Below are positions 51,370-60,535 of a DNA stretch of 64,000 nt, piece by piece. Both the position numbers and the translations under genes were made by a program. The number at the start of each line of letters is the position of its first letter. Within the stretch, counting starts at the first letter, position 1. This DNA comes from Mycobacterium sp. WUMAC-067 (GTDB lineage: Bacteria > Actinomycetota > Actinomycetes > Mycobacteriales > Mycobacteriaceae), in the NCBI RefSeq assembly GCF_020217485.1, contig NZ_JAEKMI010000006.1:1-64000 (forward strand), given 5' to 3'. The notes beneath the pieces were generated by a model. The model ran no database searches and was not told where the DNA came from. It was given only the letters and a program-made list of their open reading frames with translations.

Positions 51370-53013
51370 GTGTCCCGCAGTCGTGCACCGACGATGATGC
51401 TCACCGCCATCGCGGCGACCGTCGTCATCGTCTCGTGGGTGGGGGACGCGACACGGGGCCGCGGCGCCTCCGGGCCGGCGCCGGCGCGCGGCACCCAACT
51501 CGTCGAGCAGCCGCTGATCGGGCTGGGCGCCGGGGTCACGGTTCGCGAAATCGGCCAGGACACTCCGTTCTCGTTGGTGGCGCTGACCGGCGACCTGGCC
51601 GGCACGTCGACCCGCGTGCGCGCCAGGCGTCCCGACGGTTCGTGGGGTCCCTGGTATCAGACCGAGTACGAAACCGCGGCCCCCGACCCGGTGGGGGCCG
51701 CCCATCCGGCCGGAGTTGCCGAGGGGCCGCGCGGCACGGATCCGGTGTTCGTCGGCACCACGACGACCGTCCAGATCGCGGTGACCCGGCCGCTCGACGC
51801 GAAGGCGACGCAGCCGCCGCCCGCACCCCCGGGTGGCCCGACGGATCTGGGATACAAGCCGGCGTCGAGGGAACAGCCCTTCGGGCAGAACATCTCCGCC
51901 GTCCTCATCTCCCCGCCGCTGGCGCCGTCGCAAAACCAGTGGACACCGCCGTCCGGGGTGGTGATGCCCGGGCAGGCGCCCCCCATCATCAGCCGGGCGG
52001 AATGGGGTGCCGACGAATCGCTGCGCTGCGGTAGTCCGCAGTACGACAACGGGATTCGCGCCGCGGTGGTCCATCACACCGCGGGCAGCAACGACTATTC
52101 GCCGCTGGAATCGGCCGGGATCGTCAAGGCCATCTACACCTACCACAGCAAGACGCTGGGCTGGTGCGACATCGCCTACAACGCGCTGGTCGACAAGTAC
52201 GGCCAGGTGTTCGAGGGCAGCGCCGGCGGGCTCACCAAAGCGGTCGAGGCCTTCCACACGGGCGGATTCAACCGCAACACCTGGGGTGTGTCGATGATCG
52301 GCAACTTCGACGACGTGCCCCCCACGCCGATCCAGCTGCGCACCGTCGGCCGCCTGCTCGGCTGGCGGCTCGGCCTGGACGGCGTCGACCCCAAGGGCAC
52401 GGTGCAGCTGGAGTCCGCCGGCAGTCACTACACCACCTTTCCGGCCGGCTCCATCGCGACGCTGCCGACCATCTTCACCCACCGCGACGTCGGCAACACC
52501 GATTGCCCGGGCAACGCCGCCTACGCGCTGATGGACGAAATACGGGATATCGCGGCACATTTCAATGACCCGCCGGAGGAGCTGATCAAGGCGCTGCAGG
52601 GCGGGGCGATCTACGATCACTGGCAGGCGATCGGCGGGATGAGCAGCGTGTTGGGCGCGCCGACCTCGCCGGAAGACAGCGCGGCCGGCGACGCCCGCTT
52701 CGTCACCTTCGCCCGGGGCGCGATGTATTGGTCACCCGAGACCGGCCCCCAGCCGGTCACGGGCGCCATCTACGACGCCTGGGGTTCTCAGAGCTACGAA
52801 CGCGGCCCGCTCGGATTGCCGACCAGCGCGGAAATACAAGAGCCGCTGCAGATTACGCAGAATTTCCAGCACGGGACGCTGAACTTCGAGCGGCTGACCG
52901 GCAACGTCGCCGAAGTCGTGGACGGCATCACGACGCCGCTGGCCACCCAATTGCCAAGCGGCCCAACGGTTCCGGCCGAACACTTCTCGCTACCGGCGCA
53001 CCCGGCCCCTTAG
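51370..53013 (+). CDS. Secreted peptidoglycan-recognition/amidase protein with LGFP repeats (Rv3811-like)
   Basis: A 547-residue protein, orthologue of Rv3811. N-terminal signal sequence (about 1-25, MMLTAIAATVVIVSWVG), a Pro-rich linker, a PGRP/amidase_2 domain (about 205-400) and C-terminal LGFP repeats (about 415-515; GAPTSPE, LGLPTSAE). Zinc ligands fit VVHHTAGSND (His), a central HTGGFN and FTHRDVGNTDCPG (His and Cys). It is expected to cleave N-acetylmuramoyl-L-alanine bonds outside the membrane, with LGFP repeats binding the wall. It follows the erp terminator and has its own leaderless promoter. Confidence 0.9.
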   Translation: MSRSRAPTMMLTAIAATVVIVSWVGDATRGRGASGPAPARGTQLVEQPLIGLGAGVTVREIGQDTPFSLVALTGDLAGTSTRVRARRPDGSWGPWYQTEYETAAPDPVGAAHPAGVAEGPRGTDPVFVGTTTTVQIAVTRPLDAKATQPPPAPPGGPTDLGYKPASREQPFGQNISAVLISPPLAPSQNQWTPPSGVVMPGQAPPIISRAEWGADESLRCGSPQYDNGIRAAVVHHTAGSNDYSPLESAGIVKAIYTYHSKTLGWCDIAYNALVDKYGQVFEGSAGGLTKAVEAFHTGGFNRNTWGVSMIGNFDDVPPTPIQLRTVGRLLGWRLGLDGVDPKGTVQLESAGSHYTTFPAGSIATLPTIFTHRDVGNTDCPGNAAYALMDEIRDIAAHFNDPPEELIKALQGGAIYDHWQAIGGMSSVLGAPTSPEDSAAGDARFVTFARGAMYWSPETGPQPVTGAIYDAWGSQSYERGPLGLPTSAEIQEPLQITQNFQHGTLNFERLTGNVAEVVDGITTPLATQLPSGPTVPAEHFSLPAHPAP

Positions 53014-53031
53014 GGCCGGGCCAACGCGCCG

Positions 53032-53850
53032 CTAGGCCCACCAGCGTTCCAGCACCCGTCCCACGCCGTCGTCGTTGTTGGCGGCGGTGACCTCGTCGGC
53101 GGCGGCCTGCACGTCGGGATGGGCGTTGCCCATGGCGACGCCGTGACCCGCCCAGCGCAGGATCGGCAGGTCGTTGGGCATGTCACCGAACGCCACCACC
53201 TCCTCGCGGGCGATCTCACGCGGCCCGGCGATCTCGTCGACACCGGTGGCCTTGCTGATCCCCAGCGGCACGATCTCGATCAGGCCGTTGTTGGTGGAGT
53301 AGGTGATGTCGCCCTCGATGCCGACGTGCTTGGACAGTTCGGCGGCCATGTCCGAGCTGCGGGCCCCGGCCCGGCGAATGAGCAGCTTGATGGCCGGGGC
53401 GCTGAGCAGGTCCTCGATCGACACCTCGGTGTTGTCCGGGTTCAGCCAGGCATGCTCGTAGCCCGGCGAGCTGACGAACTGAGGGGTCGCGGTGTCGTGG
53501 GCGCGTTCGCCGATCCGCTCGACGGCCAGCCCCGCGCCGGGGATGACGCGAGTCGCCAGCTCCGCCAACTGGGCCAGGGTGTCGACGGACAGCGTGCGCG
53601 TCGACAACACCCGGTCGGTCGCGGAGTCATAGATCACGGCGCCGTTGGCGCACACCGCAATTGGCGCGAAGCCAAGCGCGTCGACCACGGGCCGTATCCA
53701 CCGGGGCGGGCGACCGGTCGCCACGACGAATTGCGCACCGGAGTCCACCGCGGCGCGAATGGCGTCGCGGGTGCGCGGGGTGATCTTCTCGTCGTCGTCG
53801 AACAGGGTGCCGTCGACGTCGCAGGCGATGAGCGTCGGCTTCATCGTCAT
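53032..53850 (-). CDS. HAD-superfamily (Cof-type, IIB) phosphatase (Rv3813c-like)
   Basis: A 272-residue cytosolic hydrolase of the Cof/HAD-IIB subfamily, orthologue of Rv3813c. Motif I is ACDVDGTLFDDD (nucleophile Asp11), motif II VATGRP, motif III lysine in ISKATGVDE and motif IV AFGDMPNDLPIL. Cof-type enzymes dephosphorylate small sugar or cofactor phosphates; substrate here is unknown. Convergent with the amidase gene, 18 bp away, and 13 bp after an acyltransferase gene. H37Rv has a PE_PGRS gene between the amidase and this gene; it is absent here. Confidence 0.9.
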   Translation of the reverse strand: MTMKPTLIACDVDGTLFDDDEKITPRTRDAIRAAVDSGAQFVVATGRPPRWIRPVVDALGFAPIAVCANGAVIYDSATDRVLSTRTLSVDTLAQLAELATRVIPGAGLAVERIGERAHDTATPQFVSSPGYEHAWLNPDNTEVSIEDLLSAPAIKLLIRRAGARSSDMAAELSKHVGIEGDITYSTNNGLIEIVPLGISKATGVDEIAGPREIAREEVVAFGDMPNDLPILRWAGHGVAMGNAHPDVQAAADEVTAANNDDGVGRVLERWWA

Positions 53851-53863
53851 CGGGTCCGACCGC

Positions 53864-54649
53864 TCAATGCAGTCCGCTTTGGGTCTGCCCCGGTCGCGTG
53901 ATGCCGTCGGTTCCGTATTTCCGCATCCGGTCCTGCAACTCCGACAACCGGATGGCGCGGGAATCCTCCTGGGTGGGTGCGCCGCCCCCCAGCCGGCGCG
54001 GCACCCAGAATTCGTCCTTCGGGTGCGGATATTCCTCCTGCACCCGGTACAGCAGGGTATTCATCGCCTCACGCAACACCGCATTGAGTTGCTCGGGCGT
54101 GCCCCGCGGCGGCAGCGGGCGCCCGGCGACCACGGTGATCGGGACTTTGTTGCGCAGCACCTTCTTCGGATGGTCCTTGGGCCAGATCCGGTGGGCGCCC
54201 CACACGATGATCGGCACGATCGGCACCTGGGCCTCCAGCGCCATGCGCGCGGCCCCGGTCTTGAACTCCCGCAGTTCGAAACTGCGGCTGATGGTGGCCT
54301 CGGGATGCGTCCCGATCAGCTCACCCTCGCGCATGCGCTGCACCGCCGCGTCGAATGCGTCGTGTCCCGACCTGCGATCCACCGGGATCAGCCGGGCGTG
54401 CTTGATGACGTAGTTGACGGCCTTCACGTCGGCCATCTCCGCCTTGATCATGAAATACGCGCGCCGCCGGCGCTCCCGGACGGCCATCAGCGTGGGAAGC
54501 CAGTCCAGGTAGCTGGTGTGGTTTTGGGCCAGCAGCGCGCCACCCCGCTCGGGGATGTTCTCGAGACCCTGATAGGTGAACGTTGTCCCCTGCATGGCGA
54601 CCATCGGCGGCACGATCCACTCCGCCAGCCGGTAGAACCCCTCGGGCAT
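53864..54649 (-). CDS. PlsC-family acyltransferase (Rv3814c-like), third of three
   Basis: A 261-residue 1-acylglycerol-3-phosphate acyltransferase-like protein. The catalytic H-x4-D is NHTSYLD (His44, Asp49); the phosphate-binding block is HPEATISRSFELREFKTGA. One N-terminal hydrophobic segment suggests membrane association. It is the last of three adjacent paralogues, 13 bp after the second. The C-terminal tail (GGGAPTQEDSRAIRLSEL) differs from its siblings. Likely a lysophosphatidate or related acyltransferase; acyl acceptor unknown. Confidence 0.87.
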   Translation of the reverse strand: MPEGFYRLAEWIVPPMVAMQGTTFTYQGLENIPERGGALLAQNHTSYLDWLPTLMAVRERRRRAYFMIKAEMADVKAVNYVIKHARLIPVDRRSGHDAFDAAVQRMREGELIGTHPEATISRSFELREFKTGAARMALEAQVPIVPIIVWGAHRIWPKDHPKKVLRNKVPITVVAGRPLPPRGTPEQLNAVLREAMNTLLYRVQEEYPHPKDEFWVPRRLGGGAPTQEDSRAIRLSELQDRMRKYGTDGITRPGQTQSGLH

Positions 54650-54662
54650 GTCGTCTCCTTGC

Positions 54663-55442
54663 CTACTGCGACGGGCGTTCGGCCCGGTTGGCGGCCTTCT
54701 TGGCCGCTCGACCGGCCGATCGGGCCGCCGCCTCGTCGGCCTCGATGCGCGCGGCCTCCGCGCGGGTCGGGGCCGTGCCGCCCAGCCGGTGCGGCACCCA
54801 GTACGCCCCGGGCTCGTGCGGATAGTCCCGTTGCGCCTGATGCAGCAGCGTCGTCATCGAGTCGCGCAGGGCAGCGTCGGTCTGCGCAATGTCGTCGCGC
54901 ACCTGCAACGGCGCGCCCACCTGCACGGTGACAGGAATTTTGGCCCGGCCCAGTTTACGCGGGTGGTCCTTGGTCCAGATGCGCTGCGCCCCCCAGACGA
55001 TCACCGGGACGATCGGGACGCCGGCCTCGAGGGCCATCCGGGCGGCGCCGGTCTTGAACTCCTTGAGCTCGAAGCTGCGGCTGATCGTGGCTTCGGGATA
55101 GACGCCCACCAGCTCACCTTCGCGCAGGCGCTGCACGGCCACGGCGTAGGCGCCCGCCCCGGCCCCGCGGTCCACCGGGATGGTGCGGGTGTGCTTGATC
55201 AGGAAATTGACCACCCGCACCTGCTGCATCTCGGCTTTGATCATGAACCGCAGGCGTCGCCCCCGGCGGTGCACGACCAGGCCGGCGGGCAAGAAGTCGA
55301 CATAGCTGGTGTGGTTGATCGCCACCACGGCGCCGCCCCGCTCAGGGATGTGCTGCTCGCCGCGATACGTGATGTTGGTGCCGGTGGCCGTCACCGCCAG
55401 TTGGGCCAGAAGCTCCAGCGCGCGGAAGGTCGGCTCCACCAT
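54663..55442 (-). CDS. PlsC-family acyltransferase (Rv3815c-like), second of three
   Basis: A 259-residue paralogue with NHTSYVD (His44, Asp49) and YPEATISRSFELKEFKTGA. It shares WVPHRLGGTAP and EAARIEADEAAARSA with the first copy, showing they arose by tandem duplication. Three bases separate it from the upstream copy, so they are one transcription unit. Probably phospholipid remodelling at the membrane; no specificity can be read. Confidence 0.87.
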   Translation of the reverse strand: MVEPTFRALELLAQLAVTATGTNITYRGEQHIPERGGAVVAINHTSYVDFLPAGLVVHRRGRRLRFMIKAEMQQVRVVNFLIKHTRTIPVDRGAGAGAYAVAVQRLREGELVGVYPEATISRSFELKEFKTGAARMALEAGVPIVPVIVWGAQRIWTKDHPRKLGRAKIPVTVQVGAPLQVRDDIAQTDAALRDSMTTLLHQAQRDYPHEPGAYWVPHRLGGTAPTRAEAARIEADEAAARSAGRAAKKAANRAERPSQ

Positions 55443-55445
55443 CGA

Positions 55446-56216
55446 TCACTGCTCCGGCGCCCCTGCGGGGCGCGCCCGGCGTGCCGCCCGAGCGGCCGCC
55501 TCCTCGGCTTCCAACCGGGCCGCTTCGGCGAGCGATGGGGCGCCCCCACCCAATCGGTGCGGCACCCAGAACTCCCCGGCGGGATGGGCGCCGTAGAGTT
55601 CCTGCGCGCGTTCCAGCAGGTGCTGCATCCGGGAATGCAGGAGGCCCTTCAGTTCCTCGATGCCCAGCGTCGGCTCGATCGGCTCCCCCACGACGACGAC
55701 GATCGGTACCTTCGGCCGCCAGAGCTTCTTGGGGTGGTCCTTGGTCCAGATGCGCTGGGCGCCCCAGACGATGTGCGGAACGATCGGCACCCCGGCCTCG
55801 ACCGCCATGCGGGCCGCGCCCGATTTGAACTCCTTGATCTCGAAGCTGCGGCTGATGGTGGCTTCGGGATAAACCCCGACCAGCTCACCGTCTTTCAGGT
55901 GCCGCACGGCGGCCTCGTAGGAGGCGGCGCCGTCCTGCCGGTTCACGGAGATGTGGCGCAGGCTGCGCATGATGGGCCCGGTGACCTTGTGGTCGAAGAC
56001 CTCCTGCTTGGCCATGAACCGCACCTTGCGACCCAGGCCCTGCTTGTAGGCGGGCAACCCCGCGAACGTGAAGTCCAGGTAGCCGGTGTGGTTGATCGCG
56101 ATGACCGCACCGCCGCTTTTGGGTAGGTTCTCCACGCCCGTGACCGTGATCTTCAGGCCCTGTGCGCGCCAGACCAAGCGGGCTAGCGCAATGACCGTCC
56201 CGTAAACCGGTTCCAC
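55446..56216 (-). CDS. PlsC-family acyltransferase (Rv3816c-like), first of three
   Basis: A 256-residue paralogue with NHTGYLD (His43, Asp48) and YPEATISRSFEIKEFKSGA. GTG start at 56216 is fixed by the homologous MEPVYGTVIALARLVWRAQG beginning. It leads the three-gene unit and is divergent from the MBL-Rieske gene at 56348. Same enzyme class as its two neighbours; distinct acyl or acceptor preference is likely but not visible. Confidence 0.87.
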   Translation of the reverse strand: MEPVYGTVIALARLVWRAQGLKITVTGVENLPKSGGAVIAINHTGYLDFTFAGLPAYKQGLGRKVRFMAKQEVFDHKVTGPIMRSLRHISVNRQDGAASYEAAVRHLKDGELVGVYPEATISRSFEIKEFKSGAARMAVEAGVPIVPHIVWGAQRIWTKDHPKKLWRPKVPIVVVVGEPIEPTLGIEELKGLLHSRMQHLLERAQELYGAHPAGEFWVPHRLGGGAPSLAEAARLEAEEAAARAARRARPAGAPEQ

Positions 56217-56347
56217 AGCTCATCAGCCTAGTGCTCCGGGCTGTGCGGCGCCCCCGGATGTCGCCTCGCGCTAAGCTCGGGGGCGCAAAAGCCGCCGTCG
56301 CCGGCCGGCACCGAATCGGTCCCCCAGCGTCCCCCGGAAAGGTATTA

Positions 56348-57898
56348 GTGCAGGTCACCAGCGTAGGCCACGCCGGATTTCTGATCGAGACCCAAGCGGG
56401 CAGCATCCTCTGCGACCCCTGGGTCAATCCCGCCTACTTCGCATCCTGGTTCCCGTTCCCGGACAACAGCGCGCTGGACTGGGACACATTGGGTGCCTGC
56501 GACTACCTGTACGTCTCGCACCTACACAAGGATCATTTCGACGCGAAGAACCTGGCCGAGCACGTCAACAAGGACGCGACGGTGCTGCTGCCGGACTTCC
56601 CCGTGCCCGACCTGCGAAACGCGTTGCAGGAATTGGGATTTCACCGATTCTTCGAGACCAGCGATTCGGTCAAGCATCGGATCGAGGGCCCCCGGGGCGG
56701 CCTCGACGTCATGATCATCGCCCTGCGGGCGCCCGCCGACGGCCCGATCGGCGACTCGGCGCTACTGGTCTGCGACGGCGCCACAACGGTTTTCAACATG
56801 AACGACGCGCGCCCGGTCGACCTGGACGTGGTGGCCTGCGAGTTCGGGCACATCGACGTGCACCTGCTGCAGTACTCCGGAGCGATCTGGTACCCGATGG
56901 TCTACGACATGCCGGCCCGCGCCAAGGAATCCTTCGGCGTCCAAAAGCGGCAACGGCAGATGGACCGTGCCCGGCAATACCTCGCCCAGGTCGGGGCGAC
57001 GTGGGTGGTCCCGTCGGCGGGCCCGCCCTGCTTCCTGGATCCCGAGCTACGCCACCTCAACGACGACCACGCGGACCCGGCGAACATCTTCCCGGATCAA
57101 ATGGTGTTCCTGGACCAGATGCGCACGCACGGCCACGACGGCGGCTTGCTGATGATCCCCGGGTCGACCGCCGACTTCACCGGCTCCACCCTCACTTCGC
57201 TGCGCCACCCGCTGCCCACCGACGAGGTCGAGGCCATCTTCACCACGGGCAAGGCCGACTACATCGCCGAGTACGCCGAGCGGATGGCGCCCGTCGTCGC
57301 GGCCGAGCGAGCCGGCTGGGCCCCCGCGGCCGGGGAGCCGCTGCTGGAGCCGCTGCGCGCGTTGTTCGAGCCGATCATGTCGCAGAGCGACGAGATCTGC
57401 GACGGCATCGGCTACCCCGTCGAACTCGTGCTCGGGCCGGAGACCGTGATCCTGGACTTCCCGAAACGGGCGGTGCGGGAACGGATTCCGGACGAGAAAG
57501 TCCGCTACGGCTTCGAGATCGCGCCGGAGCTGGTGCGCACCGTGCTGCGCGACCGCGAACCGGACTGGGTCAACACCATCTTCTTGTCCACCCGCTTCCG
57601 GGCATGGCGCGTCGGCGGCTACAACGAGTACCTCTACACCTTCTTCAAGTGCCTGACCGACGAACGGATCGCCTACGCCGACGGCTGGTTCGCCGAAACC
57701 CACGACAACTCGGCGTCCGTCACTCTGGACGGCTGGGAGATCCAGCGCCGCTGTCCCCACCTCAAGGCCGACCTGTCGAAATTCGGTGTGGTAGAAGGAA
57801 ACACGTTGACCTGCAACCTGCACGGCTGGCAGTGGCGATTGGACGACGGGCGCTGCCTGACCGCGCGGGGCCACCAGCTGCGGAGCCGCCGGGCGTGA
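56348..57898 (+). CDS. Metallo-beta-lactamase-fold / Rieske fusion protein (Rv3818-like)
   Basis: A 516-residue protein, the length recalled for Rv3818. The N-terminal MBL domain has the metal motif HLHKDH (His58, His60, Asp62, His63) in VSHLHKDHFD. The C-terminal Rieske [2Fe-2S] domain has CPH (469-471) and CNLH (489-492). This pairing resembles CMP-N-acetylneuraminate hydroxylase-like oxygenases and suggests an oxidative reaction, but substrate is unknown. GTG 56348 is chosen because GGAAAGG lies just before and length fits; 39 extra upstream codons are not supported. It overlaps the next gene by GTGA. Confidence 0.9.
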   Translation: MQVTSVGHAGFLIETQAGSILCDPWVNPAYFASWFPFPDNSALDWDTLGACDYLYVSHLHKDHFDAKNLAEHVNKDATVLLPDFPVPDLRNALQELGFHRFFETSDSVKHRIEGPRGGLDVMIIALRAPADGPIGDSALLVCDGATTVFNMNDARPVDLDVVACEFGHIDVHLLQYSGAIWYPMVYDMPARAKESFGVQKRQRQMDRARQYLAQVGATWVVPSAGPPCFLDPELRHLNDDHADPANIFPDQMVFLDQMRTHGHDGGLLMIPGSTADFTGSTLTSLRHPLPTDEVEAIFTTGKADYIAEYAERMAPVVAAERAGWAPAAGEPLLEPLRALFEPIMSQSDEICDGIGYPVELVLGPETVILDFPKRAVRERIPDEKVRYGFEIAPELVRTVLRDREPDWVNTIFLSTRFRAWRVGGYNEYLYTFFKCLTDERIAYADGWFAETHDNSASVTLDGWEIQRRCPHLKADLSKFGVVEGNTLTCNLHGWQWRLDDGRCLTARGHQLRSRRA

Positions 57899-58236
57899 AC
57901 AATCCCTACGACTCCTACGACGACGGGCTGGTTCAGCTCGATCGCGCGGCGATCACGCTGCGCCGCTACCACTTTCCGTCGGGCACATCGAAGGTCATCG
58001 CACTCGAGGCGATCCGCGGGTACAAAGCCGAAAAGCTGGGGCTTTTCACGCAGCGGTTCCGGATCTGGGGCAGCTCGGACTTCCGCCGCTGGCTGCCGCT
58101 GGACGTGCAACGGCCGTTCCGGTCGACGTTGATCACCCTGGACGTGCCGGGCACCTGGCCCAGCCCCGCGTTCACGCCGGCGCGCGCCGACGAGTTCACC
58201 GCCCTGCTCGACGAATTGCTGAGCGCGCGCGGCTAG
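57895..58236 (+). CDS. Small conserved protein of unknown function (Rv3819-like)
   Basis: A 113-residue protein whose GTG start overlaps the stop of the Rieske gene (57895-57898), so it is probably translated with it and may be its partner. It is mixed alpha/beta with YHFPSGTSKVIALEAIRGYKAEKLG and RIWGSSDFRRWLPLDVQRPFR; no known domain is recognised, though the pattern resembles small PH-like domains. It ends tail-to-tail with the oxidoreductase gene, the TAG stops interleaved in CTAG (58233-58236). Confidence 0.8.
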   Translation: MNNPYDSYDDGLVQLDRAAITLRRYHFPSGTSKVIALEAIRGYKAEKLGLFTQRFRIWGSSDFRRWLPLDVQRPFRSTLITLDVPGTWPSPAFTPARADEFTALLDELLSARG

Positions 58237-59795
58237 CGGCCCCGGTCGGCGAGCGCCTGTCGCGCCGCGTTGTAGCCGGGGATGAACGTGATTCCCGGTC
58301 CGCCGTGGCAGCCCGCGCTGCCCAGATACAGTCCCTCGATCGGGATCGGCTGGCCCAAAAAGCCCCTCGGGCCCGGACGGTTGGGGCCGATCTGATTCGC
58401 GTTCAGCAGACCGTGGCAGTAGTCGCCGCCCGGCGCGCCGAACATCACCCCCATGTGCTTGGGCGTGAAGGTGGTGTGGCGAATGATGCTGCGCTCGAAA
58501 TTCGGTGCGAGCCGGGTGATCTTGTCGATCACCCGCTGACCCATTTCGACTTTGGCCTGCCCGTAATCGACATCGCCCTCGATCGGGAAGAACAACGCGA
58601 ACGCCGACGCGGCGTGCTTGCCCGCCGGCGCGAGGTCCGGGTCGTTCTGCGAGGGGATCTGCAAGACCACGGTGGGGTCGGCCGGAACGATCCCGCGCCG
58701 GGCGTCCTCCCACTGCTGCTGGACTTCCTCCGGCGTGCAGAACAGGCCGATCGAGGCCTGCATGGCCGGCTCATTGAGGGCCTCGTACGGCGGGGCGAAG
58801 GCGGGGGCCTCGTCCAGCGCGAAGTGCATCTGCAAGTAGCTGCCGCGGTGGTCGATGCGCGCATAGCGCGCCCGGATGTCGGCGGGCAGCGCGGCGGGAT
58901 CGATCATGTCGTTGAGCGTGGTGTCCGGGGCGATGCCCGAGACGACGATCGGGGCGTGCAAGGTCTCCCCCGCCTCGGTGCGCACCCCGCTCACCCGGCC
59001 GTCCGCGACGAGGATCTCGGTCACCTTGGTGCGCAACCGAAGTTCGCCGCCGTGGCTTTGCAGCACGTCGCACAAATGCGAGGTGAGCGCGCCGATGCCG
59101 CCGCGCAGCTTCTTCATCTGCATCGTGTCGCCGTCGGGAACGCCGAGGCCGAAGGCGAGCGCGGCGGCGCTGCCCGGCGTGGACGGACCCCGGTAGAGCG
59201 TGTTGACCGCCAGCACGGTCATCGACCCGCGCAGCGCGCCGTGCTTCTCACGGTCCGGCAGGTACCGGTCCAACACGTCGGTGACCGAGCCGAAAAGCAT
59301 GTCGTCGATCGCCGAGCGCTCGAATTCGTTTGTGGCGCAGGCGTACATCTCGTCGATGCTTTTGGGTGGTGTTCCGGCTTCGAACCGGCCCAGCGCGCGG
59401 GTGGGGCCCTGGCTCCACGCCATCAGCCCCGCCATTCCGTTGACGGCGTCGGCGCCGTGCACCTCGTTGAGGTGGGTGAACAGCTTGACCGGGTCGCTGT
59501 ACTGAACCAGCGGATCGTCCCCGACGCCGCGGACCGCCACCGACATCACGTCCAGGTCGATCGTCGGCATGGTGTCCAGGCCCAGCTCGTCGACCACCAC
59601 CTGTGACGTCGGGAACTGCACCGAGCCGGCGATTTCGAACTGATACCCGTCGAAAAGCTCGACGGTGGAAGCCATCCCGCCCGCGTAGATTTTGGGATCC
59701 AGGCACACCGTCCGCAGCCCGGCCTTCTGTAGCAGCACGGCGGCGGTCAGCCCGTTGTGCCCCGCGCCGATAACGATCGCGTCATAACCAGTCAT
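58233..59795 (-). CDS. FAD-dependent oxidoreductase, phytoene-dehydrogenase-like (Rv3829c-like)
   Basis: A 520-residue FAD enzyme of the CrtI/phytoene dehydrogenase-like family, orthologue of Rv3829c. The dinucleotide fold is YDAIVIGAGHNGLTAAVLL (GAGHNG at 10-15), and the C-terminal FAD segment is YLGSAGCHGGPGITFIPGYNAA. ATG 59795 has GGAGGG (59803-59808) seven bases before it. It lies directly downstream of the TetR gene with an operator-like palindrome between them, so it is probably repressed by that TetR. Substrate unknown; a carotenoid or lipid is possible. Confidence 0.88.
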   Translation of the reverse strand: MTGYDAIVIGAGHNGLTAAVLLQKAGLRTVCLDPKIYAGGMASTVELFDGYQFEIAGSVQFPTSQVVVDELGLDTMPTIDLDVMSVAVRGVGDDPLVQYSDPVKLFTHLNEVHGADAVNGMAGLMAWSQGPTRALGRFEAGTPPKSIDEMYACATNEFERSAIDDMLFGSVTDVLDRYLPDREKHGALRGSMTVLAVNTLYRGPSTPGSAAALAFGLGVPDGDTMQMKKLRGGIGALTSHLCDVLQSHGGELRLRTKVTEILVADGRVSGVRTEAGETLHAPIVVSGIAPDTTLNDMIDPAALPADIRARYARIDHRGSYLQMHFALDEAPAFAPPYEALNEPAMQASIGLFCTPEEVQQQWEDARRGIVPADPTVVLQIPSQNDPDLAPAGKHAASAFALFFPIEGDVDYGQAKVEMGQRVIDKITRLAPNFERSIIRHTTFTPKHMGVMFGAPGGDYCHGLLNANQIGPNRPGPRGFLGQPIPIEGLYLGSAGCHGGPGITFIPGYNAARQALADRGR

Positions 59796-59830
59796 GTCGT
59801 TGCCCTCCGCAAAGGAGGCTCGCACGACCC

Positions 59831-59860
59831 CAAAGTTTTGTCAATTATGACGAAACTTTG
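59831..59860 (-). promoter_or_regulatory. Operator-like palindrome upstream of the oxidoreductase gene
   Basis: Arms of 13 bases (59831-59843 and 59848-59860) around ATTA pair with one mismatch; the left arm is CAAAGTTTTGTCA. It overlaps the TetR stop codon (59845-59847) and lies 36 bp before ATG 59795. The arm TGACAAAACTTTG is identical to half of the site at 60545-60557. Confidence 0.75.
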
Positions 59861-60492
59861 CGGGCGGTAGCGGTGATCCAGGAGTCGGTGATTCCCGCTC
59901 GCAGCGACTCCAGCGCCGCGTGGCACAGCCGCGCGAGCTCGCCGAGAGACCGGTCGTCGCCGACCATCCAGACCTCCATCGCGCCGAAGACGGCGGCCGC
60001 GATGCACCGCGCGGTCACCGCGGTGCGCACCCGCTGATCGGCCGTCGGCTCCGCGGCACCCGTGGTCCCACGACCACGCCGTTGCAACTGTGCCGCAATG
60101 GCGTCGGCGAAATCGGCCTGGACGTCGCGGATGTGGCGGACGATGCGGCCAGGGTCGAGCTCGTCCTGGCGCAGCGCGGCGATCTTGGTGACCGCGTCGA
60201 CGTCGTACGGGAACGAGAAGATCGCCGACTGCACCGAGTCGATGATCGGCTCGTCGGCAGGCCTGGCGTCCAGGGCCGCGCGAAACCAGTGCAGCCCGGT
60301 GTAATCGGCGAACAACAGATCGTGCTTCGAGCTGAAGTGGCGATAGAACGTCCGCAGCGACACCCCGGCATCGGCGGCGATCTGTTCGGCCGACGTGTCC
60401 TCGACGCCCTGGGCCAGGAATCGCACCAGGGCGGCCTGGCGCAACGCTTCGCGGGTGCGTTCGCTGCGCGCCGTCTGAGCGGGCCTGACCAT
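59845..60492 (-). CDS. TetR-family repressor (Rv3830c-like)
   Basis: A 215-residue TetR regulator, orthologue of Rv3830c. The N-terminal helix-turn-helix is EQIAADAGVSLRTFYRHFSSKHDLLFADY; the rest is a helical ligand-binding domain. ATG 60492 (MVRPAQTARSERTREALRQ) is preferred to an upstream in-frame ATG because the helix-turn-helix spacing is normal and the operator lies just upstream. Two related palindromes flank the gene, at its own promoter and before the oxidoreductase, so it likely represses itself, the downstream oxidoreductase and the divergent membrane gene. Confidence 0.88.
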   Translation of the reverse strand: MVRPAQTARSERTREALRQAALVRFLAQGVEDTSAEQIAADAGVSLRTFYRHFSSKHDLLFADYTGLHWFRAALDARPADEPIIDSVQSAIFSFPYDVDAVTKIAALRQDELDPGRIVRHIRDVQADFADAIAAQLQRRGRGTTGAAEPTADQRVRTAVTARCIAAAVFGAMEVWMVGDDRSLGELARLCHAALESLRAGITDSWITATARKVSS

Positions 60493-60535
60493 TGCAGCAA
60501 GATACCAAGAGGTCGGATTTGCCATTCGCTTGTTG

